Shown here in pieces: positions 7,797-15,258 of a stretch of DNA of 34,800 nt (the first letter of the stretch is position 1; every line of letters starts with the position of its first letter). Under the pieces are notes generated by a model, which did no database searches, had not been told where the DNA came from, and was given only the letters and a program-made list of their open reading frames with translations. Position numbers and translations under genes: made by a program. The stretch covers positions 1-34,800 of the forward strand of contig CAYFOM010000042.1 in the NCBI GenBank assembly GCA_964344765.1. Direction: 5' to 3'. This DNA is from JACNIZ01 sp964344765 (GTDB lineage: Bacteria > Planctomycetota > UBA1135).

Positions 7797-9038
7797 CTAT
7801 CTGAACGGATCCGAAAAGCGCGGATCTTTAATGAACTCGTGATCGGTTAGCGTTTTTAAAAACGCCACTAGCGCGCTCTTTTGCTGACTGGTCAGGTTCA
7901 TCAGACGCGGTCCGCGATCGCCGCGGCCGGCTAGGCGCGGATGCAGGTTGGGGTGAGCTTTGACGTTTTTGGAGTAGTGGTCGATCACTTGCTCCAGCGT
8001 CTTGAAACGACCATCGTGCATGTACGGCGCGGTTAATTCCACGTTGCGCAGCGACGGTGATTTGAACAATCCCATGTCCTCGGCCTCGCCGGTTTGATCG
8101 CCGACGCCGTTGTCCTTTTTATCGAGTTTGCTCTCGAGTCCGTTGTTTTGCGGTTGCGGACCCATGAAGATTGCGAACTTTCCATCCAATCGGCCATTTC
8201 CGTCGCCGCGGTTTCGCGGCCCACCACTTCCCGGTCCACCACGAGTTCGTGTCAAATGACAAGACGCACAATTTCCGCGCGTATTGTCGGCTAGCCCGAG
8301 GAAGATGGACTTGCCTTCATTTTCCTTGTCGGTGAAGTTCGGAAAGTCTTGCTGAATGGAATCCGCCTGCGCCATGCCGACGTCGAACTTGGAGCGGTAG
8401 CTGACCATGGAACGCACGAACTGAGCAAGTGCTAGAGAAACGCGTTCAGTTGTAATAAACGGATCGCCAAACGCCTTGCCGAATAAATCGTGGTAGACCG
8501 GATTAGAATCCAAATACAACACCACGCGATCCATCGTGTTGTTCATTTCCTTCGGATGTTCGATCGGCATCAACACTTGATCCTCCAAGGTCTCGGCGCG
8601 CTCGTCCCAGAAGAAGCGCCCGGTCGGATGAAATCTAGCGTTGGTCAAACCCTGCGCATTTCGAGTTCCGCGCTTGCCCTTAATGCCGCGACTCACCCGT
8701 CGTGGGTCGGCGAAAGCATTCTTTTGTCGATGGCACGACCCACACGAAATCTTTCCGGTCGACGACAGTCCCGGGTCATAAAACAACACGCGCCCGAGAG
8801 TCGCCCCGTGATCGGTGACGGGATTGTGGCTAGGCGTATTGTCGCTGCGAAAACTGGGGAAGTGGTCGGGCAGTTGGACGTCGGCGTAGGCGAATGGGGT
8901 GGGCGGAAGTTTTGGGGTTTTGGCCGGGCTCTGCTCAGCGGCGAATGCGGTGATCGACGCTGGCACTGCCAGGACCGCCATCCACACGAGGGACCTGAAG
9001 CCGGTTCGCCGAAGCGAATTTTCTCCCACTAGCCTCAT
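7797..9038 (-). CDS. Dihaem cytochrome c peroxidase / MauG-family protein
   Basis: 413 residues with an N-terminal signal sequence (hydrophobic about 17-34), so periplasmic. Two c-type haem sites are visible: C99-G-S-C-H103 and C257-A-S-C-H261. Other family marks are FxDER-type FFWDERAET, the ALAQFVRSM helix, and PYMHDGRF with the Met near the second haem. Classical members reduce H2O2 with electrons from small cytochromes; MauG-like relatives oxidise proteins or other substrates. A Gly/Arg/Asn-rich insert directly follows the second haem site (about 263-320), making this region longer than in classical CcpA. The gene starts 10 bases after the GH99-like gene on the same strand, so the two are probably one transcript. 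Confidence 0.88.
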   Translation of the reverse strand: MRLVGENSLRRTGFRSLVWMAVLAVPASITAFAAEQSPAKTPKLPPTPFAYADVQLPDHFPSFRSDNTPSHNPVTDHGATLGRVLFYDPGLSSTGKISCGSCHRQKNAFADPRRVSRGIKGKRGTRNAQGLTNARFHPTGRFFWDERAETLEDQVLMPIEHPKEMNNTMDRVVLYLDSNPVYHDLFGKAFGDPFITTERVSLALAQFVRSMVSYRSKFDVGMAQADSIQQDFPNFTDKENEGKSIFLGLADNTRGNCASCHLTRTRGGPGSGGPRNRGDGNGRLDGKFAIFMGPQPQNNGLESKLDKKDNGVGDQTGEAEDMGLFKSPSLRNVELTAPYMHDGRFKTLEQVIDHYSKNVKAHPNLHPRLAGRGDRGPRLMNLTSQQKSALVAFLKTLTDHEFIKDPRFSDPFR

Positions 9039-9048
9039 TTACTTGAAA

Positions 9049-10314
9049 CTACTTTTCCGCGCGCGAGTTCCGCGGAAACTCTGCCGTTTTCAATTCGCCG
9101 CGGAGCAATTTGCCGGCCATCCCGACCAGCCAAAGGTAGTGATCGGGCGGCACGTTGTTCATCGCCAGGAACTTGGATGCGCCAACCGGCGGATCGGAAA
9201 TGCACTTGAAGATCGCAGTCGACTCGTCGACCTCATCAAACATCGCCTGATATGCCATCGTCGCGCCCAGAGCATGCAGCTGACGGTATTGCTCCCATAA
9301 AAACTTGCCATCCTCGCGCGGAATTTCGTCGAACGGCCACGCCGGGCGTTTGTTGTGCCAACTGAAACCGGGATAAACCACTGGCAGGTACAGCTTTTTG
9401 TGCTCGCCGCACCACTGCAAATCGCCTTTCCAATATTGCTCGGCGAATTGAGCGACGTGCTCGGTACTGCGAATCCGCCCCACCGACCACGGGCTGATGA
9501 TGTCGGCTAGTTGTGCGATCTCAAGCAGGATCGGATCGTCCATCGCGTCACGGGTGCCGGTGCGCCAAGCGGTTGGCACGCCGATCATCACCGTATTGCC
9601 GCCGTATTTGGGATCGGTTTTTAGGAAGCGGATTAGGTCGCGGCACTCCGTCAACGTGTACTTGCGACCTTCGTTGAAGCCGATCCCCCATACTGCGATC
9701 ACCGGCTTGCCGTCCTGGTGCATATAGCTTTTGTCGTTGGAGTCGCGACTGATTTTGTGTTCATCGACCAATCGCTTCCAATCTTCCATCACCTTCGCGG
9801 TCTGCCCCTTTTGCAAACCGGACAGGTCATACATCAGCGCATAAACACGACCGTGCTTGTTGGCAGCAGTCCGGCAGTTGATCAACACCCGATCACGAAA
9901 CGCACGCACCGGTTGGCGCAAAGTCTCCACTCCAAAACGCTGCACAAAAACTCCATCCAATCCATATTCCTTCATCCAGCGAAAATGCACGTCGACGGTT
10001 TCCGGATCCGCCGAGCTGAACACCTGCGCAACGCTGCCGTCGGCATGGTGGAACGGCGTGTCGTAGCGGCAGTGCTCCGGATACTCCGAAACATCCGGCC
10101 ACATATCAACGCAAGTACTGCCCGGCTCAAACTTGCCGCGCATCGCCCAATGATGCCACTCCAACCCCATGCCGTCGCCCGGAGTTGTGAACCAGCCTTG
10201 GTAGCCACTCATGATCTTGCCGTCCAGCGTGGTGGCGTCGACGGCATTCGGCGACGGCAAAGGGTTCGGGCTTTGCGCTCCGAGAAGGAAAACGAAGGCT
10301 AGTACCAGATTCAT
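9049..10314 (-). CDS. Secreted glycoside hydrolase family 99/71-like protein
   Basis: 421 residues with a short signal peptide (MNLVLAFVFLLGAQS). The body has features of GH99/GH71-type (beta/alpha)8 hydrolases: IMSGYQGWFTTPGDG near the N-terminus, VDVHFRWMKEYGLDGVFVQRF, VYALMYDLSG, KPVIAVWGIGF, and MAYQAMFDEVDE near the C-terminus, where the acidic pair is a likely active-site element. Proteins of this sort are often labelled xylosidase/arabinosidase. GH99 enzymes cleave alpha-mannosides and GH71 enzymes alpha-1,3-glucan, so the substrate cannot be fixed here. The ATG at 10314 is preceded by AAGAG at a short distance. It heads a two-gene unit with the peroxidase and diverges from FG-GAP gene 1. 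Confidence 0.82.
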   Translation of the reverse strand: MNLVLAFVFLLGAQSPNPLPSPNAVDATTLDGKIMSGYQGWFTTPGDGMGLEWHHWAMRGKFEPGSTCVDMWPDVSEYPEHCRYDTPFHHADGSVAQVFSSADPETVDVHFRWMKEYGLDGVFVQRFGVETLRQPVRAFRDRVLINCRTAANKHGRVYALMYDLSGLQKGQTAKVMEDWKRLVDEHKISRDSNDKSYMHQDGKPVIAVWGIGFNEGRKYTLTECRDLIRFLKTDPKYGGNTVMIGVPTAWRTGTRDAMDDPILLEIAQLADIISPWSVGRIRSTEHVAQFAEQYWKGDLQWCGEHKKLYLPVVYPGFSWHNKRPAWPFDEIPREDGKFLWEQYRQLHALGATMAYQAMFDEVDESTAIFKCISDPPVGASKFLAMNNVPPDHYLWLVGMAGKLLRGELKTAEFPRNSRAEK

Positions 10315-10452
10315 TTCACTCTTGGCCCGTTAAAGGTTGTGGCAAAAGGATTTAGGTAGTCGGCCAAGGGACAAAAATTCTCACGAAAACAATGTCCGAT
10401 CCGCCCCGCCAAAGTCAATAACGTGTACACATTTCCCTGTTGTCACACCTAA
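10315..10452. promoter_or_regulatory. Divergent intergenic region with a GTGTACAC palindrome
   Basis: The 138-base gap must hold promoters for the GH99-like gene (leftward) and FG-GAP gene 1 (rightward). It contains an 8-base perfect palindrome GTGTACAC at 10423-10430, 22 bases before the FG-GAP start, and 7-base inverted arms CTTGGCC (10321-10327) and GGCCAAG (10362-10368). Either could be an operator, but neither has other support. No convincing -35/-10 pair was found. Confidence 0.3.
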
Positions 10453-12120
10453 ATGACTTTCACACTTTCTGTCCTTTCCCTCATCCTACCCCTTTCCGCG
10501 CAAACAGTTGGCGGCGGGTGGGAGCCCACCCACGAGTTCTACGGCGCCAAGCAAAACGACAAGATTGCCAACGCACTTTCAAACGTCGGCGACGTTGATG
10601 GCGATGGCGTAGATGACATCATCATGGGCTGCCCGACCGCCGACCCAAGCAATCGAGTCGACGCCGGATACGTGGTAGTTTTCTCCGGAGCCACCGGATC
10701 CGAGTTGCTTTATCTGGCCGGCCACAAAGCCGGCGATCAGTTCGGCAAGTCAGTCGCCCCCGCCGGTGACATGAATCTTGACGGCCACACCGATTATTTA
10801 ATCGGCGCACCGTTCGCTCGCCAAACGAACGGCGATATATCCGGTCGGGCATACGCTTATTCCGGCGCCGACGGCCAGCTGCTTGCCACCTACGAATCCA
10901 CCAGCGTTGGCGGCGAATTCGGTGCCTGCGTAACCAGCATCGGCGACGTTGACGGCGACGGCATTCCCGATGTTTTGGTCGGCGAACCCAAAGGCGGCAC
11001 GAATCCAATGACCACTCCGGGGTCGTTCAGCGTTTTCTCCGGACTCAGCAACACGCTGCTGGCGCAAGCCGACGGCATTACAACAAACGCTTGGGCCGGG
11101 GCATCCGCTGCAGGTTTGGGCGACATTAATGGTGATGGCGTACCTGATTACGCGGTTGGAAATCCCAAGGCAAAGTCTGGGGGTCGGCCGGATGGCGCGG
11201 TTGTGGTTTATTCGGGCCATGATCACAGTGCGCTCATCACCCATACTCCGGGATTGTCGGAAGGCCATTTCGGAGCCGCCATCTGCAACGCCGGTGACGT
11301 CGACAAGGATGGAGTTAACGACTACCTCGTAGGCAGCCCAAACTACTATTTAGGAGCGGTCCTGCTATATTCCGGCGCAACCCAAACGGAATACACTCGA
11401 ATTTACGGCACGATTAACGGCGCACATTTTGGGCAATCGGTGGCGCCGGCCGGGGATTTTGACGACGATGGGTTCATCGACTTTTTGGTTGGAATATCAC
11501 ACGCAGACCCTAAGGGCGTGACCGATGCCGGTGCAGTGCACGTGTATTCGAGTCAAAGCATAATACGCTTATGGAATTACCAAGGTAAGGAATTGGAGGC
11601 GAACTTAGGGTCCAGCGTGGCGAAGATTACGGATTCAGCTGGTGCGGCTCAATTCGTGATGGCGTCGAAAAATGCCGATCATGGCGGAGCCAGCGACGTC
11701 GGCAAAGTTGAGGTTGTTGGGTTCAATCCTTACCTGACTGCAACGGCGGAATCGATCTCGGTTTCAGCAGGTGGGCTGGTCTCATTTGATCTTAACTTCC
11801 CCGCAAGTGCGGCGGGTTATGAATACAAACTGCTGGCTTCGCAAAGCGGCAATGGGCCTTACAACCATGGCGTCGATATTCCTCTGACTTACGACGCGAC
11901 CTTCCAATTCACCTGGGACGGCAATCAGCCGGGTGCCGGGAATGGTGGCCACTTTGGAACTCTAGATGCAAACGGAGATGGCAGCGCGCTGATTTTGATT
12001 CATCCTGAAAGCTACAGCTACTTGGTCGGAATCTCGCTGCAAATCGCGGCGGTCGCTATGCCGATGGCCGGATTGCCGGAGTTCAGTTCAGTAGCCGTTC
12101 CGTTTGACGTGATCCCGTAG
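10453..12120 (+). CDS. Secreted FG-GAP beta-propeller protein 1 (family A)
   Basis: 555 residues. The signal peptide (about 1-17, LSAQ) is followed by QTVGGG, shared by family A. Six FG-GAP/integrin-alpha-type blades carry Ca-binding loops such as GDVDGDGVDD, GDMNLDGHTD, GDVDGDGIPD, GDINGDGVPD, GDVDKDGVND and GDFDDDGFID, spaced by about 60-65 residues. A seventh blade (about 385-420, VAKITDSAGAAQFVMASK) has lost the loop. The last 120 residues form a separate domain with YEYKLLAS, SGNGP, VDIPLTYD, TWDG and a terminal LPEFSSVAVPF, nearly the same in FG-GAP proteins 2 and 3. The protein should be extracellular or periplasmic and is likely a binding or adhesion protein rather than an enzyme. No Shine-Dalgarno is visible before the ATG. 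Confidence 0.9.
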   Translation: MTFTLSVLSLILPLSAQTVGGGWEPTHEFYGAKQNDKIANALSNVGDVDGDGVDDIIMGCPTADPSNRVDAGYVVVFSGATGSELLYLAGHKAGDQFGKSVAPAGDMNLDGHTDYLIGAPFARQTNGDISGRAYAYSGADGQLLATYESTSVGGEFGACVTSIGDVDGDGIPDVLVGEPKGGTNPMTTPGSFSVFSGLSNTLLAQADGITTNAWAGASAAGLGDINGDGVPDYAVGNPKAKSGGRPDGAVVVYSGHDHSALITHTPGLSEGHFGAAICNAGDVDKDGVNDYLVGSPNYYLGAVLLYSGATQTEYTRIYGTINGAHFGQSVAPAGDFDDDGFIDFLVGISHADPKGVTDAGAVHVYSSQSIIRLWNYQGKELEANLGSSVAKITDSAGAAQFVMASKNADHGGASDVGKVEVVGFNPYLTATAESISVSAGGLVSFDLNFPASAAGYEYKLLASQSGNGPYNHGVDIPLTYDATFQFTWDGNQPGAGNGGHFGTLDANGDGSALILIHPESYSYLVGISLQIAAVAMPMAGLPEFSSVAVPFDVIP

Positions 12121-12137
12121 AGGCTATCATTGGGAAT

Positions 12138-12169
12138 GCGGCGGGTCGGCTTGATCAAGCCGCCGCCGC
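12138..12169 (+). terminator. Strong GC-rich hairpin between FG-GAP gene 1 and rsgA
   Basis: Arms GCGGCGG-GT-CGGCTT and AAGCCG-CCGCCGC close on the loop GATC: 13 base pairs with a 2-base bulge, including the 16-base perfect palindrome 12147-12162. There is no T tract, so it is not a classical intrinsic terminator. It ends 6 bases before the rsgA ATG and covers the position where a Shine-Dalgarno would be, so it may instead control rsgA translation. Confidence 0.5.
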
Positions 12170-12175
12170 AATCCC

Positions 12176-13231
12176 ATGAGCAATGCCCTTTCCTCGATCG
12201 GTTGGAAACCATTTTTTGATCGCCAAGTCCAGATTGAGGATTTGGATTCTGTGATTGTGGCGCGCGTTTCGGCGCATCATCGCAGTCAGGTCTTGATGCT
12301 GGGCGAGGCCGGAGAATTCCAGGTGCCGGTGCAACTGGCCGAGGCCGTTGGGCCGGTGGCGGCTGGCGATTGGCTGGTGCTGAATGCCGACGACCACCGT
12401 GCAATTCAGTTGCTGGAGCGGTCGAGTTTGCTGCACCGCAAGGCGTCGGGCGAAGAGGTTCGTGCGCAAACGATGGCGGCGAACTTGGACACGATATTCA
12501 TCGTTTGCTCGTGCAACGAGGATTTCAACTTGTCGCGTTTGGAGCGCTATTTGGCGTTGGCGTTGCAAGCCGACGTGACGCCGGTGATCGTGCTGAGCAA
12601 GGCGGATCTTTGTGAAGATGTGGCTGAGCTGAAACGCCAGGCGGAGCAACTGCACCACGGCGTGATGGTTGAATCTTTGGACGCACGCGATCCGAAGCAA
12701 GCGGAGAAGCTGGGGATGTGGTGCGGCAAAGGGCAGACGGTTGCGTTGATGGGATCTTCTGGTGTGGGGAAATCCACCTTGGCAACTGCATTGGGCGCCG
12801 GCGACTTGGCAACCGGCGGAATTCGCGAACAAGATGGAAAAGGTCGCCACACCACCACATCGCGGTCGTTGCATTTGCTCCCGTCCGGCGGCGTGTTGAT
12901 GGACAACCCCGGCATTCGCGAGCTGCAGTTGCCTGCATGCGAAGAAGGCATCGCCGATCTTTTCGACGACGTGCTGGAATTCGCCAAGCACTGCAAATTC
13001 CGCAACTGCAATCACGACGGCGATGCCGGTTGCGCAATTGAAGAGGCCTTAGGCGATGGCCGACTCGACGAACGTCGGTGGAATAGTTACCTCAAGTTGA
13101 ATGCGGAACAAGCGCACAACTCACGGTCTTTGGCCGAGCGACGCCGTCGCGACCGCGAGATGAGCAAACACTATCGGGAAGTTATCGCCGGCAAACGTCA
13201 GCGCTTGGATGGGAGGTCGAAGTTTGATTAA
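12176..13231 (+). CDS. rsgA: Ribosome small-subunit GTPase RsgA
   Basis: 351 residues with the family's order: N-terminal OB-fold (about 20-85), circularly permuted GTPase and C-terminal zinc domain. The G motifs appear in permuted order: G4 as LSKAD (140-144), G1 GSSGVGKST (193-201), G2 GRHTTT (223-228) and G3 as DNPG (243-246, usually DTPG). The zinc site is C273-x4-C278-x-H280-x5-C286. RsgA hydrolyses GTP on the 30S subunit during late maturation. No Shine-Dalgarno precedes the ATG; a strong hairpin ends 6 bases upstream. The 3' end contains the ribosome-binding site and start of the sulfatase gene. Confidence 0.95.
   Translation: MSNALSSIGWKPFFDRQVQIEDLDSVIVARVSAHHRSQVLMLGEAGEFQVPVQLAEAVGPVAAGDWLVLNADDHRAIQLLERSSLLHRKASGEEVRAQTMAANLDTIFIVCSCNEDFNLSRLERYLALALQADVTPVIVLSKADLCEDVAELKRQAEQLHHGVMVESLDARDPKQAEKLGMWCGKGQTVALMGSSGVGKSTLATALGAGDLATGGIREQDGKGRHTTTSRSLHLLPSGGVLMDNPGIRELQLPACEEGIADLFDDVLEFAKHCKFRNCNHDGDAGCAIEEALGDGRLDERRWNSYLKLNAEQAHNSRSLAERRRRDREMSKHYREVIAGKRQRLDGRSKFD
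13212..13217 (+). promoter_or_regulatory. Shine-Dalgarno GGAGGT that fixes a TTG start
   Basis: GGAGGT lies inside the end of rsgA, 6 bases before TTG 13224. The in-frame ATG at 13209 overlaps this element and has no Shine-Dalgarno of its own, so TTG is preferred for the sulfatase. Confidence 0.75.
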
Positions 13232-14747
13232 GTCACTCATCGCACTTGCGCTTTTCGCCGCCGCACAACAACCCGCAACTGAGCCCGCGCAGCCAAACAT
13301 CATTCTGATTTTGGCCGACGATTTGGGTTGGTCGGATTTAGGTTGCTACGGTAGTGAAATCGCCACGCCGAATTTGGATCGCCTTGCCGCGAACGGTATT
13401 CGCTTCACGCGATTTCATAACACAGCCAAATGCTTTCCATCGCGCGCGTGTTTGCTGACCGGGCTCTATGCGCAGCAAGTCGGAATGGACAAGGGTCCGG
13501 GAGCATTCAAAAATTCCGTGACCTTGGGCGACGTGCTGCGCGACGCCGGATATCGGACTTTGGCATCGGGCAAGCACCACAGTACGACTAATTTGGTGGA
13601 TCAAGGCTTTGATCGATATTTCGGATTGCGTGACGGTGCGTGCAACTATTTCAATCCCGGACATCCGCGTGAAGGTGAAGGGGTTCCGTCGCAAAAGCGT
13701 CCGGGCAAGCGGGCGTGGTGCATCGATGAAAAAACGCTGATTCCCTACACGCCGACGGAGGATGATTTCTACGCCACTGATGCGTTCACCGAAAAGGCGG
13801 TTGAGTATTTGGAGGAATACGCCGACGAGCAGAAGCCGTTTTTCTTGTACTTGGCTTACACCGCGCCGCATGATCCGCTGCAGGCTTGGCCGGAAGACAT
13901 CCAAAAATATGAAGATCGGTATTTGAATGGCTGGGAAGTACTGCGAAAGGAACGCTACCAACGCCAACAGGAAATTGGTTTGATCGATGAATCGTTTCCG
14001 CTATCCGATCCTACTTACAAAGACTGGGGTAAGTTGAGTGAGGCGCAGCAAAAAACCGAGGCGCGCAAGATGGCGGTTTACGCGGCGATGATCGACCGCA
14101 TGGATCAAAACATCGGCTTGCTGATCCAAAAACTCGAAGATCAGGGCAAACTCGAAAACACTTTAATCCTGTTCGCCTCCGACAACGGTTGCTCAGCCGA
14201 AATCGCCAAGGGCAAAACCAACTCCGGCCCCATCGGCAGCATGACGCGATGGGCTTCACTAGGCGGCGATTGGGCCAACGCCTGCAATACGCCGTTTCGG
14301 ATGTTCAAAAACTACAGCTATCAAGGCGGCATTTGCACGCCGCTGATTGCCCACTGGCCGGAAGGAATTCAAGACCCTGGACGGCTATCCGATCGCGTCG
14401 GTCATTTCATTGATTTCATGCCGACGCTGATGGAAATCTCGGGCGCAAGCTATCCCGACAAGCACAGCGGCAAGCCCATTCCCAAATTCGAGGGCGAGAG
14501 TTTCGCATCCGTGTTGCGCAATCAAAGTCAGCGACGCAAAAAGCCGCTGTTCTGGCAGTGGTCGCGCGGCAAAGCCATTTGGATGGGCGATTGGAAGTTG
14601 GTTTCGTGGAGGAATAATTGGGAATTATTCGATATGGCTGCGGACCCACATGAGACCGCTGACTTATCGTCGCAACACCCGGAAAAGGTCAAAGATCTTC
14701 AAACTCTGCACACAGAGTGGGCGACGGCTCAAGGATTGACTCAGTGA
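13224..14747 (+). CDS. Secreted type I sulfatase (arylsulfatase A-like)
   Basis: 507 residues from TTG 13224, giving the signal peptide MIKSLIALALFAAAQQ. The family S1 signature is clear: metal-binding NIILILADDLGWSDLGCYG (Asp32, Asp33), and C70-F-P-S-R with ACLLTG after it, in which Cys70 would be converted to formylglycine. LASGKHHS, YTAPHDPLQ, LFASDNGC and the C-terminal region with MGDWKLVSW and FDMAADPHETADLS complete it. It removes sulfate esters, probably from polysaccharides, outside the cytoplasm. The maturase is not in this window. It overlaps rsgA by 8 bases, an unusual pairing of a housekeeping gene with a catabolic one. Confidence 0.92.
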   Translation: MIKSLIALALFAAAQQPATEPAQPNIILILADDLGWSDLGCYGSEIATPNLDRLAANGIRFTRFHNTAKCFPSRACLLTGLYAQQVGMDKGPGAFKNSVTLGDVLRDAGYRTLASGKHHSTTNLVDQGFDRYFGLRDGACNYFNPGHPREGEGVPSQKRPGKRAWCIDEKTLIPYTPTEDDFYATDAFTEKAVEYLEEYADEQKPFFLYLAYTAPHDPLQAWPEDIQKYEDRYLNGWEVLRKERYQRQQEIGLIDESFPLSDPTYKDWGKLSEAQQKTEARKMAVYAAMIDRMDQNIGLLIQKLEDQGKLENTLILFASDNGCSAEIAKGKTNSGPIGSMTRWASLGGDWANACNTPFRMFKNYSYQGGICTPLIAHWPEGIQDPGRLSDRVGHFIDFMPTLMEISGASYPDKHSGKPIPKFEGESFASVLRNQSQRRKKPLFWQWSRGKAIWMGDWKLVSWRNNWELFDMAADPHETADLSSQHPEKVKDLQTLHTEWATAQGLTQ

Positions 14748-14763
14748 AATCCTGACCCATAGC
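14736..14763 (+). promoter_or_regulatory. Possible promoter of the 147-residue Cys4 gene
   Basis: TTGACT (14736-14741) and CATAGC (14758-14763) are separated by 16 bases, and the ATG follows 5 bases after the second hexamer. The -35-like element lies inside the last codons of the sulfatase. If used, the transcript would begin at or next to the start codon. Confidence 0.35.
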
Positions 14764-14768
14764 TTGGG

Positions 14769-15212
14769 ATGCGCACCCCCCGCTTCCGCTACACCGTAGA
14801 TGGTTCGGACGTTATTCAGTTCGTCAGCAAGGAATGGCTGGTGTACCAGCTGATGTTTGGGCGCGCCCGGGAAAAGAACCAGGAAATCCGCTTACCTTTC
14901 CGCTGTGATTCGCCCGACTTGCGCCGGTTCATGGAACTCTCCATTCAGCCAATCGGAGACGGCGCGTTGAATTTGGCTGGCGAAATCCTCCGCCGGGAAT
15001 CCCGTCCGTACGCAGTCGTTCTAGATTCGAATGCACCACGCGGCAACTACCTTTTGCAGATTTGCAGTTGGTGCAAAAAACTCCACCTTTCCAACAAGGG
15101 CTGGGTAGAGGCTGAAACCGCGGTCAGCGAACTGGGCTTATTCACCTCGACTGAAATCCCCGAACTTACTCATGGGATTTGCCCAAGCTGCAAACATGAA
15201 CTTGTTTTTTAG
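14769..15212 (+). CDS. Small cytosolic protein with a Cys4 (CxxC...CxxC) module
   Basis: 147 residues. The N-terminal part (about 10-90) contains a DLRRFMELSIQPIGDGALNL segment resembling the PAS-like region seen with this module elsewhere. The C-terminus has C99-S-W-C102 and C138-P-S-C141 around GWVEAETAVSELGLF and LTHGICPSC. The ICSWCKK...HGICPxC arrangement is also found at the ends of bacterial PAS/histidine-kinase and response-regulator proteins and probably binds zinc. Here it is free-standing, with no kinase or receiver domain, so a signalling or accessory role is inferred only. No Shine-Dalgarno is present. Confidence 0.72.
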   Translation: MRTPRFRYTVDGSDVIQFVSKEWLVYQLMFGRAREKNQEIRLPFRCDSPDLRRFMELSIQPIGDGALNLAGEILRRESRPYAVVLDSNAPRGNYLLQICSWCKKLHLSNKGWVEAETAVSELGLFTSTEIPELTHGICPSCKHELVF

Positions 15213-15258
15213 GATTTAAGGAAAGTCGTGCCGCCGAGTGGGAATAGAAGGGGCGTAA

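Noticed and set aside
12155..13015. 286-residue minus-strand frame
   Set aside because: Antisense to rsgA.
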